Shown: positions 27,101-42,100 of the stretch, one piece after another | Layout of the letters: each line of letters opens with the position of its first letter | Numbering within the stretch: position 1 is the first letter of the stretch | Assembly: GCF_020439865.1 (NCBI RefSeq) | Contig: NZ_JAGRPF010000033.1 | Coordinates: forward strand, 29,615 to 93,614 | DNA from: Prosthecobacter sp. | GTDB taxonomy: Bacteria; Verrucomicrobiota; Verrucomicrobiia; Verrucomicrobiales; Verrucomicrobiaceae | Direction of reading: 5' to 3' | DNA length: 64,000 nt | Notes under the pieces: model-generated | The model's input: only the letters and a program-made list of their open reading frames with translations | Database searches by the model: none | Told to the model about the DNA's origin: nothing | Position numbers and translations under genes: made by a program

Positions 27101-30100
27101 ATGGCGCCGGCACTGTGAAGAACTCTGGTGTGGCTGCCTCACTGCGTGTCGGCAATGCGAACGCGAGCAGCTACTTCACCGGAAGCATCCAAGACAACAT
27201 TGCCCTGGTCAAAAATGGCAGCGGCACCTTCCGCCTCGCAGGAGCGCAGACTTACAGCGGGGGGGTGACCATCAATGCGGGCACGTTGACCGTGAACACA
27301 CTGGCGAACTTTGGTGACGCCAGCGGGTTGGGTGCTGGCATTACCGGTGACAACGCTGGAAGCCTTGTCTTCAACGGGGGCATACTGAACTACACCGGTG
27401 AAGACACGGTTATTTACCAAACAACCGGCACGCCCTCGGTCAGCATCGACCGTTTGTTCACGCTGGCGGGTGATGGCAGGATCAACAGCAACGGCAGCGC
27501 CGGCCAGAACGCATTGCAAACTCGCGCGGCCAATAATGCCGCGCTGATCTTCAACAACACGGCGGACATCGCCTTCAGCGGCAGCGGCGTTCGCCTGCTG
27601 ACGTTGGGCGGTGATTCTCTGGGCGACAACGAAATGAAAATCGGTCTGCGCGACAACGGCGCGAGCGCGCTTTCCATCACCAAAGCTGACGGTGGTCTGT
27701 GGATCCTGAGCAATGCGAACAACGACTACAGCGGAGCCACCACAATCAGTGCAGGGGTGCTGCGGATTGAGTCTTCGGCCTACTCCACCAATACAAATAC
27801 CGTCCTGGCTGGCGGCATTTTGGAATCCTCCGGCACGTTCACCCGCGCCATTGGCACTGGGGCGAATCAAATTCAGTGGACCGGCACATCGAACTCCGGT
27901 TTCGCCGCTTCTGTGGCATCTCTTGTGGTGAACCTTGGCGGGGGCACCCCCATCACCTGGGGATCCACCGCGAGCTTCAGCTCAACCGGCCAGCTGTTGT
28001 TGAACTCCACGACCGCGCTCGCCGACGTCAACTTTGCCAATGACATCGACCTCAACGCGGCGGTGCGCACGGTCAATGTGGCGGACAACACCAGCACCGG
28101 CACGGACTTTGCCATCCTTTCCGGCACTCTCAGCGGCACGGGATCATCCGGTCTGACCAAGACGGGCAACGGCTTGCTCTACATCACCGGCAACAACACC
28201 TACAATGGGAACACGACAGTGAGTTTGGGCCAGTTGGCGGTCACCTCCATCGACGGCACCAGTGGATCCAGCAACCTGGGTAATGCCAGCGGTTCCCTGA
28301 CGCTCGGCAACACCACAACAGCCACCACCTACCTCATGTATTATGGCACCGGGGAAACCGTCGCACGTTCCATCATTTGGAACAGCACAACCGGCACCAC
28401 CACCATCGACTCCAGCGGCAGTGGAGCGCTTGTGATCAACAATTTCTCCATCACCGGCAACGGCAGCAAGACGCTCAACCTCCGCGGCTTTAATACAGAT
28501 GCCAACACCATATCCTCCAACATCGGCAACGTGGGCGGCACCACGTCAGTGACCAAATCAGACAGTGGCACGTGGATCCTCAGCGGCAACAACACGTTTA
28601 CCGGAAATCTGACCGTCAACACGGGCTGGCTGGGACTTGCGGATGCAACGTCCGCAGGATCAGCGGGCACAGGAGCCCTCGTGTTGAGCAATGGGGGTAT
28701 TTTTGCCGCAGGCGGCACTGCCTTGTCCATTTCCCGGGAACTTCAACTGGCCGCCAATGCCAGTTCCTTGTTCACCGGTGATCAGTCCATCACTTTCACC
28801 GGCACCGTCAAAGGTAATGCAGGATCCGACAACCAAGTCTGGAACATTTACAACACGCTCAGTTCTGGAGCGACGTTGACCTTCAATTCCTTCACCAGCG
28901 TCGAAGACACGGCCACTGACACCCGGCCGTTGGTGATCCTTGGAACCGGTGCCACCGTGTTTGACGCCACCATTGCCAACCAGGCCACGGTTACGGACCC
29001 CAACGCGGATGGTACCAGCCTGACGCTCAGCACGTCCAACAACGGCAGTCTGACACTGAGCGGCGCCAGCCCGAACACCTATTCCCGTGGCACCACGCTC
29101 ACTCAGGGCACCTTGATTCTGGGCAAGGTGGGAGCACTGGGCAGCGGCACCTTCAATTTCAACGGTGGTGTGTTGCAGGCCACTGTCGATCTTTCTGGAG
29201 CTGACAAACTGACGAATGCAGTGACGCTGGCTTCTGCGCCCGGCGTGGTCTCCGGGAGTCAAAACATCGAGTTTGGCGGCGTGGTGACCAACAGCGGTGG
29301 TGATCGTGCCTTGGAAAACAATCTCTCGGGTGCGCAGCTTACGCTCTCCGGCGGCGTCAACCTTTCCAATGACGGCACTAACCGTACCTTCAGTGTGCAA
29401 GGCAGTGGTGACACGATCATCAACAGCGTCATCGTCAACGGCAGCACTTCCACTGCCAGCGCACTGCGCATGCGCGGTACGGGCACGCTGACACTGACCG
29501 CAGCCAACACCTATGACGGGGGCACAACGGTCACTAATGGCGTTCTCAAACTGTCGGATAACGGCACGCTGGACCAGAATTCCATCATCACGGTCTCTGG
29601 CAAAGGCACGCTGCGTCTCGACAACTCTGTCACCAACCTGGGCGATCGCGTGAGCGATACGCAGGACATCAACATCGACGGTGGTCTGCTGGACTTCATC
29701 AGCGACGGCAGCTCCTCGTCGGAATCATTTGGCCGTCTCGACATCAACGGCAATGGTTTGGCCACCATCAAGGTGAGCGGCGGAGGCTCCAGCACCCTGA
29801 CCTTCCTGTCGGTGAATTTTGCCAACACGGGCTCGACACTCGACGTCAGCGGCATCAGCAGCCTGGGCACCACCAACAAGGTGCTTTTCACCACGGCGCC
29901 CACGGGCACGGCCGTGGCCAACGGAATGCTGCCCAAGGTCGTTTTCGGGGCTGATTTTGCCGAATATGACGTGACCAACGGCATCCAGGCCTTCTCAGGC
30001 TACAATAACAGCAATGACCTGGTGGCCGCGGTGAACACGGACACGATGAATGTGACCAGCAGCGCCAACATCTCGGTCAGCCGCACGCTCAATGCCTTGA

Positions 30101-33100
30101 AGCTTGCCGGCGGCGTTACGGTGGGGTCCAGCATCGCCGGGTCACAGCTCACGTTGTCAGGCGGCGCCGTGCTGGTGGATGGCGGCGTGAACGTCCTGAA
30201 TGTGCCGCTGCTCAACCTCGGGGCCAACAACGGCTACTTCCAGGTAACCACCGGCACGACGTTGAACATCGACAGCACGATGACCGGGGCCGCTTACACG
30301 CAGCTTCAGGGCGGGACGGTCAATTTCAACACCACCCAGTTCTACGTCAGCACCACGAACATTCACGGTGGCACTCTCAAGCTGAATGGCGGCCTCAACA
30401 CCATCATGCCATTGAAGCAGTCGCTCTTCGTTAATCCTGGCGCCACACTGGACCTCAATGGCAACACCCAGTTTGTCGGCAACATCACGACCAGCAGTGA
30501 CCAGCCTGATGGCGGCGGCACCATCATGACCAGCACCGGCACCGGCACGATTGTCACGGACAACGGTGGGAGCTGGATGGGAACCATCACCGGCAGCATC
30601 AATCTGGGCCGCGTGGGCGGCAGCACGTTGACGATTGGCACCGCGCAATCCTACACCGGCTGGACCTTCCTGACCGCAAGCACCACGACGTTGCGCGACA
30701 ATGCCACCATCCTCAACACGTCCGGCATCGACATCAATCTCGCCACCCTGTTCCTGGGCAACAACGACAACCTGCAAATCCAGATCAACGACCGCGTCAA
30801 AGATGACGCCGCCATCAACCTGCGTGGTGGTACGATCAGTGTCACCGGCCGCGCGCACACGGATGCCACGGAGCGGATGGGTGCTGTTTCTGTATTGATG
30901 GGGGCCAACACCATCACCTCCACCGCAGGTGGCACAGGCTCTTACAATTCGTCCACGGTGACCTTTGCCAGCCTCACGCGCAGCGCAGGGGCTACTGTCA
31001 ACTTCACCGGCACCAGCCTCGGCCAGGCGGGCAACAATGGATTCATCAAGTTCGACACTCCTCTGGCAACGGTGAGTGATCTTTTGCTGGGGAACTGGGC
31101 CATCGCCAACACCACGGACTATGCGGCGTATGCGCATGGCATGGGTGTGGGGGCTGTTGGCACGCCTGGTTACACGCCTTATGCGACCCAGGAGATCAAT
31201 GATGTGATCGTGACTCCGGACGCGGGCATTTTTGCCTCTGGCGCGGTGACGAACATCGTCGCTCAGGCGGCTGGCTCCATTCAGCTGCCAAGCGGCACCA
31301 CCACCACCGGGTTGCTGCGCATTGCCGGTGGTTTCACCAACGACATCGTCTTCACCAGTGGCACGGATGTGTTGAATCTGGAGCTTGGCGGTATCCTGCG
31401 CAGCAACAACAACAACGCCACGACGATCGGCACGCTCGCAACGCGTGGTATCATCACCAGCGGCGTCAGCGAACTGGTGATTTACAACAACCAGAACACG
31501 CTCACGATCCATTCGGTCATCCAAGGCACCAACAGCCTGGTGAAGGCTGGCGGCGGCACGTTGACCCTCTCCGCCCAGAATTCCTACTCCGGTGGTACCG
31601 TGGTCAATCAGGGCACACTCCGGCTTGAAGGGGATGTTGGATTCACGGTCATCCCGGCGGGCGGCCTCACCATCACTGGTTCCACAGTGACGATGATCAA
31701 CAACCAGGGGCAGATCGACTCGTCCAACATCGTCACACTCAATGGCAGTTCCACATTGACCTTGGTGGGCAACAACACTCTCGACAGCATCGTCTTCAAC
31801 CACGTTGGCGGAACCACTGCGCCCACTGTTACTTCGGGAGGCGTGCTCACGCTGACGAATGCCAATGCCGTCACTGTCACCAGCAACAACGCCATTGGGC
31901 TTCCGGTCATCAATGGCACGCTGGACATCGGTGCCAGCGCCAAGATCTTCAGTGTGGATGCTCCGCAGATGAATGGAGTGGTTTATGACAACTCCATTAA
32001 CCCCTCCCTGAGCATCGGTGCTGTCGTCACCGGTGCCGGCGGTTCCATCACCAAGACCGGCACGGGGCTCCTCCTGCTTGGCGGGCAGAGTACTTTTACC
32101 GGCGGCATGACTGTCACGGGTGGTGGTATCGTGCTGGCGGCGAGCAGCACCTCCACCTTTGCCAACTCTCTTTTCTCCGGACCGCTGGGTCTCGGGGCGG
32201 TGAGCATGGCCGCAGGTACCAAGGTGGCGGTCAACGACAGCAGCCGCACGGTGGCAAACGCAATGAGCTTCGCCGGCAATCCCATCTTCAGCAATACCGG
32301 CAGCACCCTGGACACTCTGACCCTCAATGGTGCGCTCACCTTCTCCACTCTCAGCACTCCCGGTGGTTTGGTGGCCGAAATCGACACGCCTTACCTCAAT
32401 GTGGTGCTCGGGGGTGACATCCAGGGCATCGGCTCGGTGACGGCCGTCGGCAGCACCGGCGCCAACACCATCAGCAAAACTGGTCCGGGCAATCTCTCCG
32501 GCCTCAACCTCACGGGCCTCGGTTCAAGCGTGCCGATCAACCTCACCAACCTCACCAACACTTCGTTCACCCTGCTGCATGATGGTGATGGCACCAGCGG
32601 CTTCGAGACCATCAACTTGGGCACTGTGACCTGGGAGTCCGTCAATGGTGCGCTCAATTTGACCATCGGTCGCGCGGGTGCCGGTCTCTACTTCCCCACC
32701 GCTGCTTTCAAGACCATTGCGCTGACCAGCCTGAACTCGTCTGGGTTGCCCAGTGGAATCGTTCTGACCAACAACAACGGCTACGGGCTCGACATCCCGG
32801 ACAACATCGTCCTGGCTGTGGGCAACAGCTGGTCGGTGTCCACGACCAACACGTCCCTTCAAACGGTTGGGCTGACCCTTTCGGGTGAGATCAGCGGATC
32901 CACGGGCCTGACCAAGGCGGGCAACGGTGTCCTGAAACTCAGCAACGCCGCCAATTCGTTCACGGGCACAATCGACATCACGAACGGCACGGTGGAAGGC
33001 GCGTTGGATACAGTGTTTGGGAACCCGTCCAACATCATTCAAATCGGCTCCAACAGCCTGACCGAGGGTCTGCGCATTTCCGGCACCTTTGCCACCAGCC

Positions 33101-36100
33101 GCACCATCAACCTGAACAACACGAACAGCGGCATCGATGTGACGGGCAGCAATGTGTTCACCTTGAACAGCGCCTTCACCTTTGCCACGGCCACCAACAA
33201 CCTGCAGAAGAACGACCGAGGCACGTTGGTCCTCACACAGGCCCAGTCCGGATGGGACGGTGTGTTCACCGTCAAGCAGGGCGTGGTGCGCATCTCAAAC
33301 GCCGACGCCCTGGGCACCACCACCGGTAATACAACATTCGGCAACGTGGGGGCAGCACTGGAACTCACGGGCAGCATCACGCTGGCGGAACCTTTGCTGT
33401 TTGCTTCTGGTGATGACGTCATGTCCAACGGGGTCAACGGGGGCGGCGCTCTCCGTTCAGTCAGTGGTGACAACATTCTCACGGGCGACATCACCCTGAA
33501 CAACGCCTCCGGGACCAATGACCGCAGCCGCGGGGCTACGATCACGGTGGATTCGGGAGCAACATTGGACATTCAGGGCGTGATCACCGGCAACGTCGGC
33601 AACGGCCAGAATCGGGACTCGATCCTCGGTCTTGGTGGCGATGGCAATGGCACACTGAGCACCGCTTTGGCCCTCGGCGGCACGCTCGGCACCAATCGTT
33701 ACTTCCTCATCAACAAGTTCGGATCCGGCACTTGGACGATTACTGCCGCTAATGCGCATCCGGGCACGCGTGTCGTCATCAAGGAGGGCATGCTCACACT
33801 GAGTGGAAGTGGCTCCTTGGGGACTCCCACGGCGGGCCAGGAAACTACGCCGACCGTTTACCTGAATCCCACCGGTGTGCTGAAACTCGACAGCGGCACT
33901 GGCACGGCAGTGGACGACCGCCTCAGCGGACGCGCACTGAATGTCTCAGGGGCGGATGTCATCATCATCGGCAACGCTGCAGGCACCTCGGAAACTGTGG
34001 GGGCGTTCACCCTGCGCGAGGGTCTCTCGATCTTCACCTTGGATGCACATGCCTCCGGCCAGTTGAATTTTGCCACCGGCGCCATCACTCGCTCCACGGG
34101 AGCTTCCCTCCTCATCCGGGCCGACAATTTTGGCAGCGCAGCCGGGACGGGCGTCGCCACATTCACTGGGAGCAGTTACGCTTTCGTCGGCCAGCTTGGT
34201 GACACTGACACCACGAACAAGGCCATCATTCCATGGGCCCTGGGTGACTCGAATGTGGCAGGCGGCGGCACCGGATTTGTCACCGCGGACTCCACGGGCG
34301 GTGCCGCAAACACAGGCACCAACATCCTGCGCCTGCTCTCCCCCTCGGAGCAGACAACAGACTTCGCGACCGCGAATGCCAACGTGAATCTCTCCACAAC
34401 TGAACTGCTTGGTGCTCTGAACAATTACAACTCGCTTCGTCTGGCCAGCGGCGGCGGCGTGGATCTGAATTACGTGCCGTTGTCTTTGGCCAGCGGCGGT
34501 CTGCTGGCTCTGTCTGGCAACACCGGCATTGATGGCTTCAGCGGTGTCAGCTACCTGACGACCGTCGGCAACGCCGAGCTGGTGATTCACGCCGTCGGGG
34601 ATCTGGTCCTCAACGTGCCGATTGCCGGAACCACGGGCGCCCTGACGAAATCGGGGGCGGGCGCCCTCACGCTCACGGCTGGAAACACCGCCCATGGAAC
34701 GGTTTATGTCAACGACGGCACGCTCATGCTGGGCGGTGGGAATCAAACCATCCTCCCGGGACGCAGCCTGCAGGTCAACAATGGTGGCACGCTCGACTTG
34801 AATGGCACAGCGCAGCATTTCAACCTGCTGGAGTCTCGCCTGACCGCCGTTCTGGCCCAGTCGGACTTGTTCCCCGGCGACTCGGGCGGCATCGTGACGA
34901 ACTCCAGCGGCACGCAGGCCACCTTGGCGCTTGCCACGGGCAACGTGACCTTCACCGGTTCCATCCAGGGCAACGTTGCCGTGGTTCACAGCCAGGCCGC
35001 TGCCGCGTTCCAAGATTGGAACCTTTACAGCGAGCAGACTTATTCGGGCCCGTCGCTCTTCAATGGCGGCCGCACCCAGTTGCTGGTGGAAGGCAGGCTG
35101 ACCAACACCTCGTCCATTGAGATTGCCAACGCCACTTTCCTCATCGCCACCACCAACGGCAACACAGAAGGCCAAAACGTCTCGGACCGCGTCAAGGATA
35201 CGGCCCCGATCACGCTCCGCGGCGGCAACCTCCAGCTTCGCGGCCACGCAGCACTCTACACCACCGAGACGTTGGGCGCGGTCACGCTCGGCAGCGGTCA
35301 GAACGTCATCGATGCTGCGGAAGGCGGCACTCCTGTGGACCAGTCGGACTTCACCATCGCCAGCTTGACTCGGGCCGCCAACTCGCATGCCACACTGCGC
35401 TTCTACAACATTGACGGCACACCGAATGACGATGCGCGCCTGTTCATCACTGCCGCGCCGACATTGACGAACAACATCATCGGCGGCTGGGCGGTGTTTG
35501 AGCGTGAGTTCGCCAGCTACATTTCCGGCCACGGCGTCGGTGGTCTGAACACCCAGGGCTTCGCCGGGTATTCGCCCAATCTCATCAACGATGGCACGGG
35601 CACGGACAACATCCGCATCGCCCTGCCTGCGGCGGGATCCACCACGCTTCTGACGGCTGATCGCACCATCTACAGCCTCAATCTCCAGGGCGCCTCCAGC
35701 TCCACGGCCAACAGCAACCTGGACCTCGGCGGCAACACCCTCACGCTCGTCAGCGGCGGCTTGATCGCGTCGGGAGCCACCAACGACATTTTCATCAACA
35801 TCACCAACGGCAATCTCACAGCCGGAGCCCTCAATGTCGGCGGCGATCTTTATCTTCACACGTTTGGTTATGTGAACGGCAACACCGACGTGGTGAACCG
35901 AGACGTCAACATCAGCGCCAACCTGGTCAACAACGGGACCGGTGCGGTCACCGTGGTCTACAACGGTGATGATGGTCGTGGCACGGGTCTGGATGGCCTG
36001 CTGAATGCATCCTCCACCAATGTCACCGGCAACAACACCTACACGGGTGGCACCTTCGTCAATGCAGGCCGTGTCATTCTGAACAATGCCAGCGCCAACG

Positions 36101-39100
36101 GCACCACCATCACTGCCACGGGCACCGGTGATCTGACCATCCACGGCGGTCCCAGCACCAACGGCAACACCTACCAGGAGTTCCGCTCCTCCGTGGTCTA
36201 TGGTTCCTCTGACCAGATCGCCAACACTGCCACTGTGACCCTGATCGGCAGCGGCCGTTTGAATCTGAACAACTTCAGCCAGACCATCGCCGCGCTCGTC
36301 TTCAACAACATCGGCGGTCACAACCCCGAGGTTACCACCGGCACCGGCACCTTGACGGTGACAGGCAGCAGCATCACCGCCAGCGGCCAGAACGCCAGCA
36401 CCAGCGCCATCTCCACCATCAACGGCAAGCTGGCCCTGAGCGCCGCCACCACCACCTTCACCATCAATCCGGTCGAATGGAACGGGGCGATCCTCAACCC
36501 GATCCTTCCCAACCTTATCATCAATGCCTCCATTGAAGGCGCCGACATTGTCAAAAACGGAAACGGCGTTTTGCGGCTCACGGCATCGAACGCCTTCACT
36601 GGCAGTTTTGACCTTCAGGCAGGTGGTCTCGCTCTCGGCAGCAACAACGCTCTCTCCACTGGTTCACTGATCATCGGCAATGGCACGTTCCTGACCTCGA
36701 CCGCTGACAACCGCATTATCGCCAACTCGTATTCTGTCACCGGTGACTTCGCCCTTCGCGATGCCTTCAACCTCACCCTTTCCGGTGACGGAACGCTGGC
36801 TGCAGGAAATCATGACATCTCGGTCGATCTTGCTGCCAAGACACTCACGCTCAGCGGGGTCCTCGGCGGGGCCACGGCCAACATCAACAAGACGGGCGAC
36901 GGCATCCTCGTGCTGGGCAGCAGCAACAACACCTACGGTGGCACCACAACCGTGACGGACGGCATTCTGCGCTATGGTGTCGCCAACGCCATTCCCACCG
37001 GTTCCGCAGTTTCTGTGCTGCAAGGCGCCCTGCTCGACATCACCCTCGGTGGTTCGGCGGTGACTGTGGGTTCGCTTTCGAGTGACAGCGCTACTCTAGG
37101 TGGCGTTGTGTATCATGGAGACACCAGCGGCACGAACACGCTCACAGCGGGTGGTGACAACACGACCACGAGCTTCGGTGGTGTCATCGCCAATGCGACG
37201 GGCTCGACGTTGAACTTTGTGAAGGACGGCACCGGTACGCTCACCTTGGGAGGTGCCAACCAGTACAATGGCAGCACCACCGTTGCGGGCGGCCGCTTGA
37301 TTGCTCAGCCTGTGGGTGGCAACAGCCCGCTTGGCACCAGCCAGAGTCTCATCATGGGTGGAGCCTCCACGGCGGGGATTCTCCAGCTTGGCAACGGCAC
37401 CGGAGCCCTGAGCCACACCTTCACGTCTCTGAGCAGCCAGGGCACCGCCACGACCAATCAGATCGTCTCCGGCAACGCCACGATGGCCACGTTGATCCTT
37501 GATCTTGCCGCCAACAGTGTGTTTGCAGGCAACATCGGTGGCTCTGGCACCAACGAGGCCAACTTGAATCTCGTGAAGAGCGGAGCAGGAGACCTCACCA
37601 TTTCCGGCACAGGCACCAGCATGTACAACGGCACCACCACGGTCAACGGTGGCAAGCTCTTCATGGACACGCCAGGCGCCTTTGCTGCCACAACCACCAG
37701 CCTGACCTTGGCGGACGGCACGGAATTCTCCCTGCGTGGAACCACAAACGCTGCCAACCAGGTCTTTGGCTTCTCGGGTTCCGGCAATGTCATCACCGTC
37801 GGCAGCAGCACTGGAGCCACCCTTGGCTTCGGCATCGATGGGGTTTTCAATTCCCAACTCAGCCTGGCCACGGGTCAGACAATGACGGTCAATGGCACAC
37901 TGACGACAGCCGTGTATGTGAACAGCGCCCCAACCGACGGGCTCGACTACATCCTCATCAATGGAGCTGACGCCAGCTCACTCCACGCTGGCAGCGGAAC
38001 CTTCGATCTCAACCCTGTCATCTTCAACGGGGGCAGCTTTAGCTATGCGCTGCGCAATGAAACCTTGGGTGGCACGGTCGACCAGTGGATCCTGACTCCC
38101 ACGGCGGTTCCTGCCGCAGCAGACACATGGTGGAAAGGTGACCTCACCGGCATTGGCACGGGTGTGTGGTCGGCGACCACCACGTCGGGCACGGGATTCC
38201 CTTCCAACTGGGACACCGACCAGTCTTCGGGAATCGATGCGCTCGTCCCGCCTGATGCCGGCTCCATCGTCCACTTCAGCGCCACGGGGGCTGCAAATTT
38301 CACCACCACACTCGGTGCCAATGTCACGATTCAGGAGCTCATCTTCCACACCGGCAACTCAGCCACCTCCATCGGCAGTTCCAATGGCATCAACACCCTG
38401 ACTCTCGGCAACACTGTGGATGCCAGCGGCCTTACCATTCAGACCGGCGCCGCTGATGTCAGCATCAGCGCGATTGTGAATCTCGCGCAGAATCAGTCAT
38501 GGAACATTGAGGACAGTGCACGTCTCCTGACCCTCTCCGGTAGCCTGACAGGCACGGCCATCGCCCTGACGGTCAACGATTCTGTGACAAACGCGGGCAG
38601 CCTTGTCTTCACCGGCAGCGCTGCGAGCCTGACTGGCACGCTGAACATGAATGCGGGCACGCTCCTGTTTGACGGGACGGGAAGCTTGAACTCGGGTCTC
38701 GATGTGGTGCTTGGAACGGTCAGCACGGCGGCGACCCTCAAGGTCGGTGATGCAGGCGCGGCCTCGGGCGCGACGATCGGTGGCCTGAGCAATGGTTCCT
38801 TTGCGGGCAGCCGCGTGATTGGTGGCAATGCATCCCTTTCCACGCTGGCCATCGGCCCGAGTTCGGGCACAGCCACATTCTCAGGCGATTTGGGCGGTGT
38901 GGGCACCAATGAAAACCAGTTCAACTTGGAAAAGACTGGCGCTGGCACCCAGATCATCAGTGGCACCACCATCACCTATGCCGGTAACACCACAGTCCGG
39001 GAGGGAGTTCTCCAACTCGGCTCCACCGCTGTCTTTGCTCCCACGGGTTCACTCTCCGTCATTGCCAACGCCGGAGTGACTGCGGCCTTCGACTTCAATG

Positions 39101-42100
39101 GAAAGAGCTTCACCACGATCGGCACCCTGACGCTCGGCGGCGGTGCCAGCGGCCAGGCGCAGGTGCTCGACACCAATGGCACCAAAGGCACCCTGACGCT
39201 CGGCGGTGACATCACTTACGATGCTAGCAACAACCCTGGCAACGCCACCATCTCTGCCAATCTCAATACCACGGGCGCCAACCGCGTGGTCACCGTTGGA
39301 GATTCCACCAATTCCACCAACGAACTCACCATTTCCGGCACCATCACTTCGACTTCCAACAACAGCCTCACCTTGGCGGGTGCCGGCAATGGCACGATCA
39401 GCGGAAACATCAGCCTCAATCCCGCTGGCGGCGCCACGTCCAGCCGTGACTTTGTGTTTAACAGCACCGGCACTTGGGATGTGAACGCCAAGATCGAAGC
39501 CGGGGATGACCTGCTGCTCAACACGGGCACCATCAATGCCAATGTAGGAGAATCCTTGGACGCCACAGATGACATTGTCATCGACGGTACTGGAACCCAG
39601 GGAAGCATGGTGGTGAACATCTACAGCACCTCCCAGGTGCACACCGGGGACGACATCTTCATCCGCAATGGCGGCCAGATTAACATTTATGGCGCTGGTG
39701 GTATCGGAACCGGCACAGACCAGCTCCTGATCGGTGATTCTGCATCGAACAGCGCAGCGGCTGCAGGTTTGTTGAATTTCGCCGCCAACGTCAACATCAG
39801 CACCACCAGCGGCTTCCAGTTGGGAGCCACCGGAGGCCAGCTCGGCAACATCACCGGCACCGGCACCTTCACCAGCGCCGGAACCAAGGATTTGCGGAAC
39901 GGCAGCATCGGTGACGGTGTCACGCTCGCCGGCAACGGGGCCATTACCAAGCAAACCACCGGCACCGTCACCTTCTCTGGTGCACGTGCGGGCGCGTCCA
40001 CTGGTGCCACCAACATCTTTGAAGGCACGCTTATCCTTGACTACACCACGAACAACAACAGCAAGATCGGCGGTGTGCTCACCTTGGGGCAGTTGAACAA
40101 CGTCTCCAACGGAACTCTCCAACTCAACGGCAACGATGCTGGTGCCACATCGCAAAGTGTGACCAGCACCACCATCTCCACTGGCAACACCACGGTGGCC
40201 ATCAACAACGGCACCGGGCAGACCGCCACGCTGAACCTCGGCGCCATCACCCGCACGGTGGGAGGTGTGGTTTCCTTTGAGTACCTCAGCGCGAATGCCG
40301 GTGCCACTTCCACCAGCCCTGCCGGTACGCTGGGTTACGCCACGCTTTCCATCGCCGGCGGGTCTGACCGCTTTGCCGCCATCGACGGCTCTGGCAACAT
40401 CGTTCAGGCCACGCTCACCACGCAAAATGACGTGACGCTCTGGGCGACGGGACAGAACATCATCAATGACGCGGCTTTCGCCGGCGTGGTGGACTGCGCC
40501 AACATCGCCAGCCTCACATTCAACGGCATCAGCGCCAACAACACGCTCAGCCTGACATCCACCGGAGACCTTCTCATCAGCAGCGGCGGTATCATGGTGG
40601 ATCCGTCGGTCGGGGCGTTCAGCAGCACCATCAGCGGTGGTCGTCTCCTCGGCGCCACGAATTCGGGAATCGCGGGTGAAATCATCATCCAGCAGAACAA
40701 CACGGTCGGACTCCTCACCATCGCATCTAAGATCATCAAGAGTGCCGGAATCACCAAGTCCGGCTTTGGTACGGTCCTCTTGAGCGGTGCCAACTCTTTC
40801 CTCAACACCGGCAGCCAGCTGGTCATCAACGAAGGAACGGTGCGGATCAGCGGTGGCAATGCGTTGGCGGACAACATGTCAGTCTACATGCGCCAGGGCA
40901 CCACGTTCGATGTCAACAACAGCACCGAAGTGGTCGGACACCTGGTTACCGAGAGCAATGGCACCATTGCCCTGGGCACGAGCGGTAAGCTCACCTTCAA
41001 CCAGACGGGCAACATCAGCTACCGCGGGCTTTTCACCGGCGGAGCAACCAGCCAGCTCACTCTCAACGGACCGCTCTTCAATTTCAACATCACCGGCAGC
41101 ACCACCTCGGCGTTCACTGGCGCGGTTGTCGTCAATACAGGCCTCCTCCAGCTGAGCGGCTCGGCAGGCAGACTGAGCGGCGTGCTGTCCTTCACGATTA
41201 ACAAGGGAGGCACCATGCTGATCGACAACAACGACGACAGCGCTCCCAACGACCGCATTTCCGACAGTGCCGCATTCACTCTGCACTCTGCCGACGGTAC
41301 ACCCTCGGGTGAAGTCGCGCGCCCGCGGGGATTGTGGATTCGTTCTGACAACAGCAACGGCGAAGACGAAACCATTGGCGCCCTTACTTTCGCCAGCGGA
41401 GCCAGCTATGCCACGCTGGACGCCAACACAACCAATGCGGCCGCTGTGACACGTCTCATTTCCAGCGGCTGGACACGCAACGCCGGTGCCACCATCAACG
41501 TGCGCGGCCGCAACCTCGGTGCGACGGCCAATCAGCGCACTGGCTTCAAGATCGCGGATGCCAATGATTCGGCGTTCATGGCGGCCAATCTCATCGGTGG
41601 CTCCGGTGGCGCTGGAACCGACACCCGTTCGATTGTGCCTTGGGCCATGGGAGAGAACATGACCGTTGGGGGGGCCACGGACACCAACATGGGCAACACC
41701 CTGCTCACTTACGTCGACAATGTGGGTTTCGTGCCGCTAAGTTTCACCAACGAGTATAGCACCTTTGCTGCGAAAGATTCTAATGATGACAACATTCGCG
41801 AGAGCCTGACCGCCGATCTTACAGGCCTGGTTGGCCAGACCATCAACTCTCTGGTCATCCACAACAACAGCACCTCCGCATCCACCATCAATGTGACTGG
41901 CGCCGGAGCTGGCCATGCACTCATCAACTCCAGCGGCACGTTCCTCTTCACCCAGAACACCGCCGCCGCTGCCAGCACTGTCCACAGTGTCGTTCTCGGC
42001 GGCTTTGTCGACGGTATCCAGGTTGGCGCCACCAACGAATATGTGTTCTTCGTGGTCAATCCCTCCGCTGCGACCAACACCGCCACGCTCACTGCCACGG

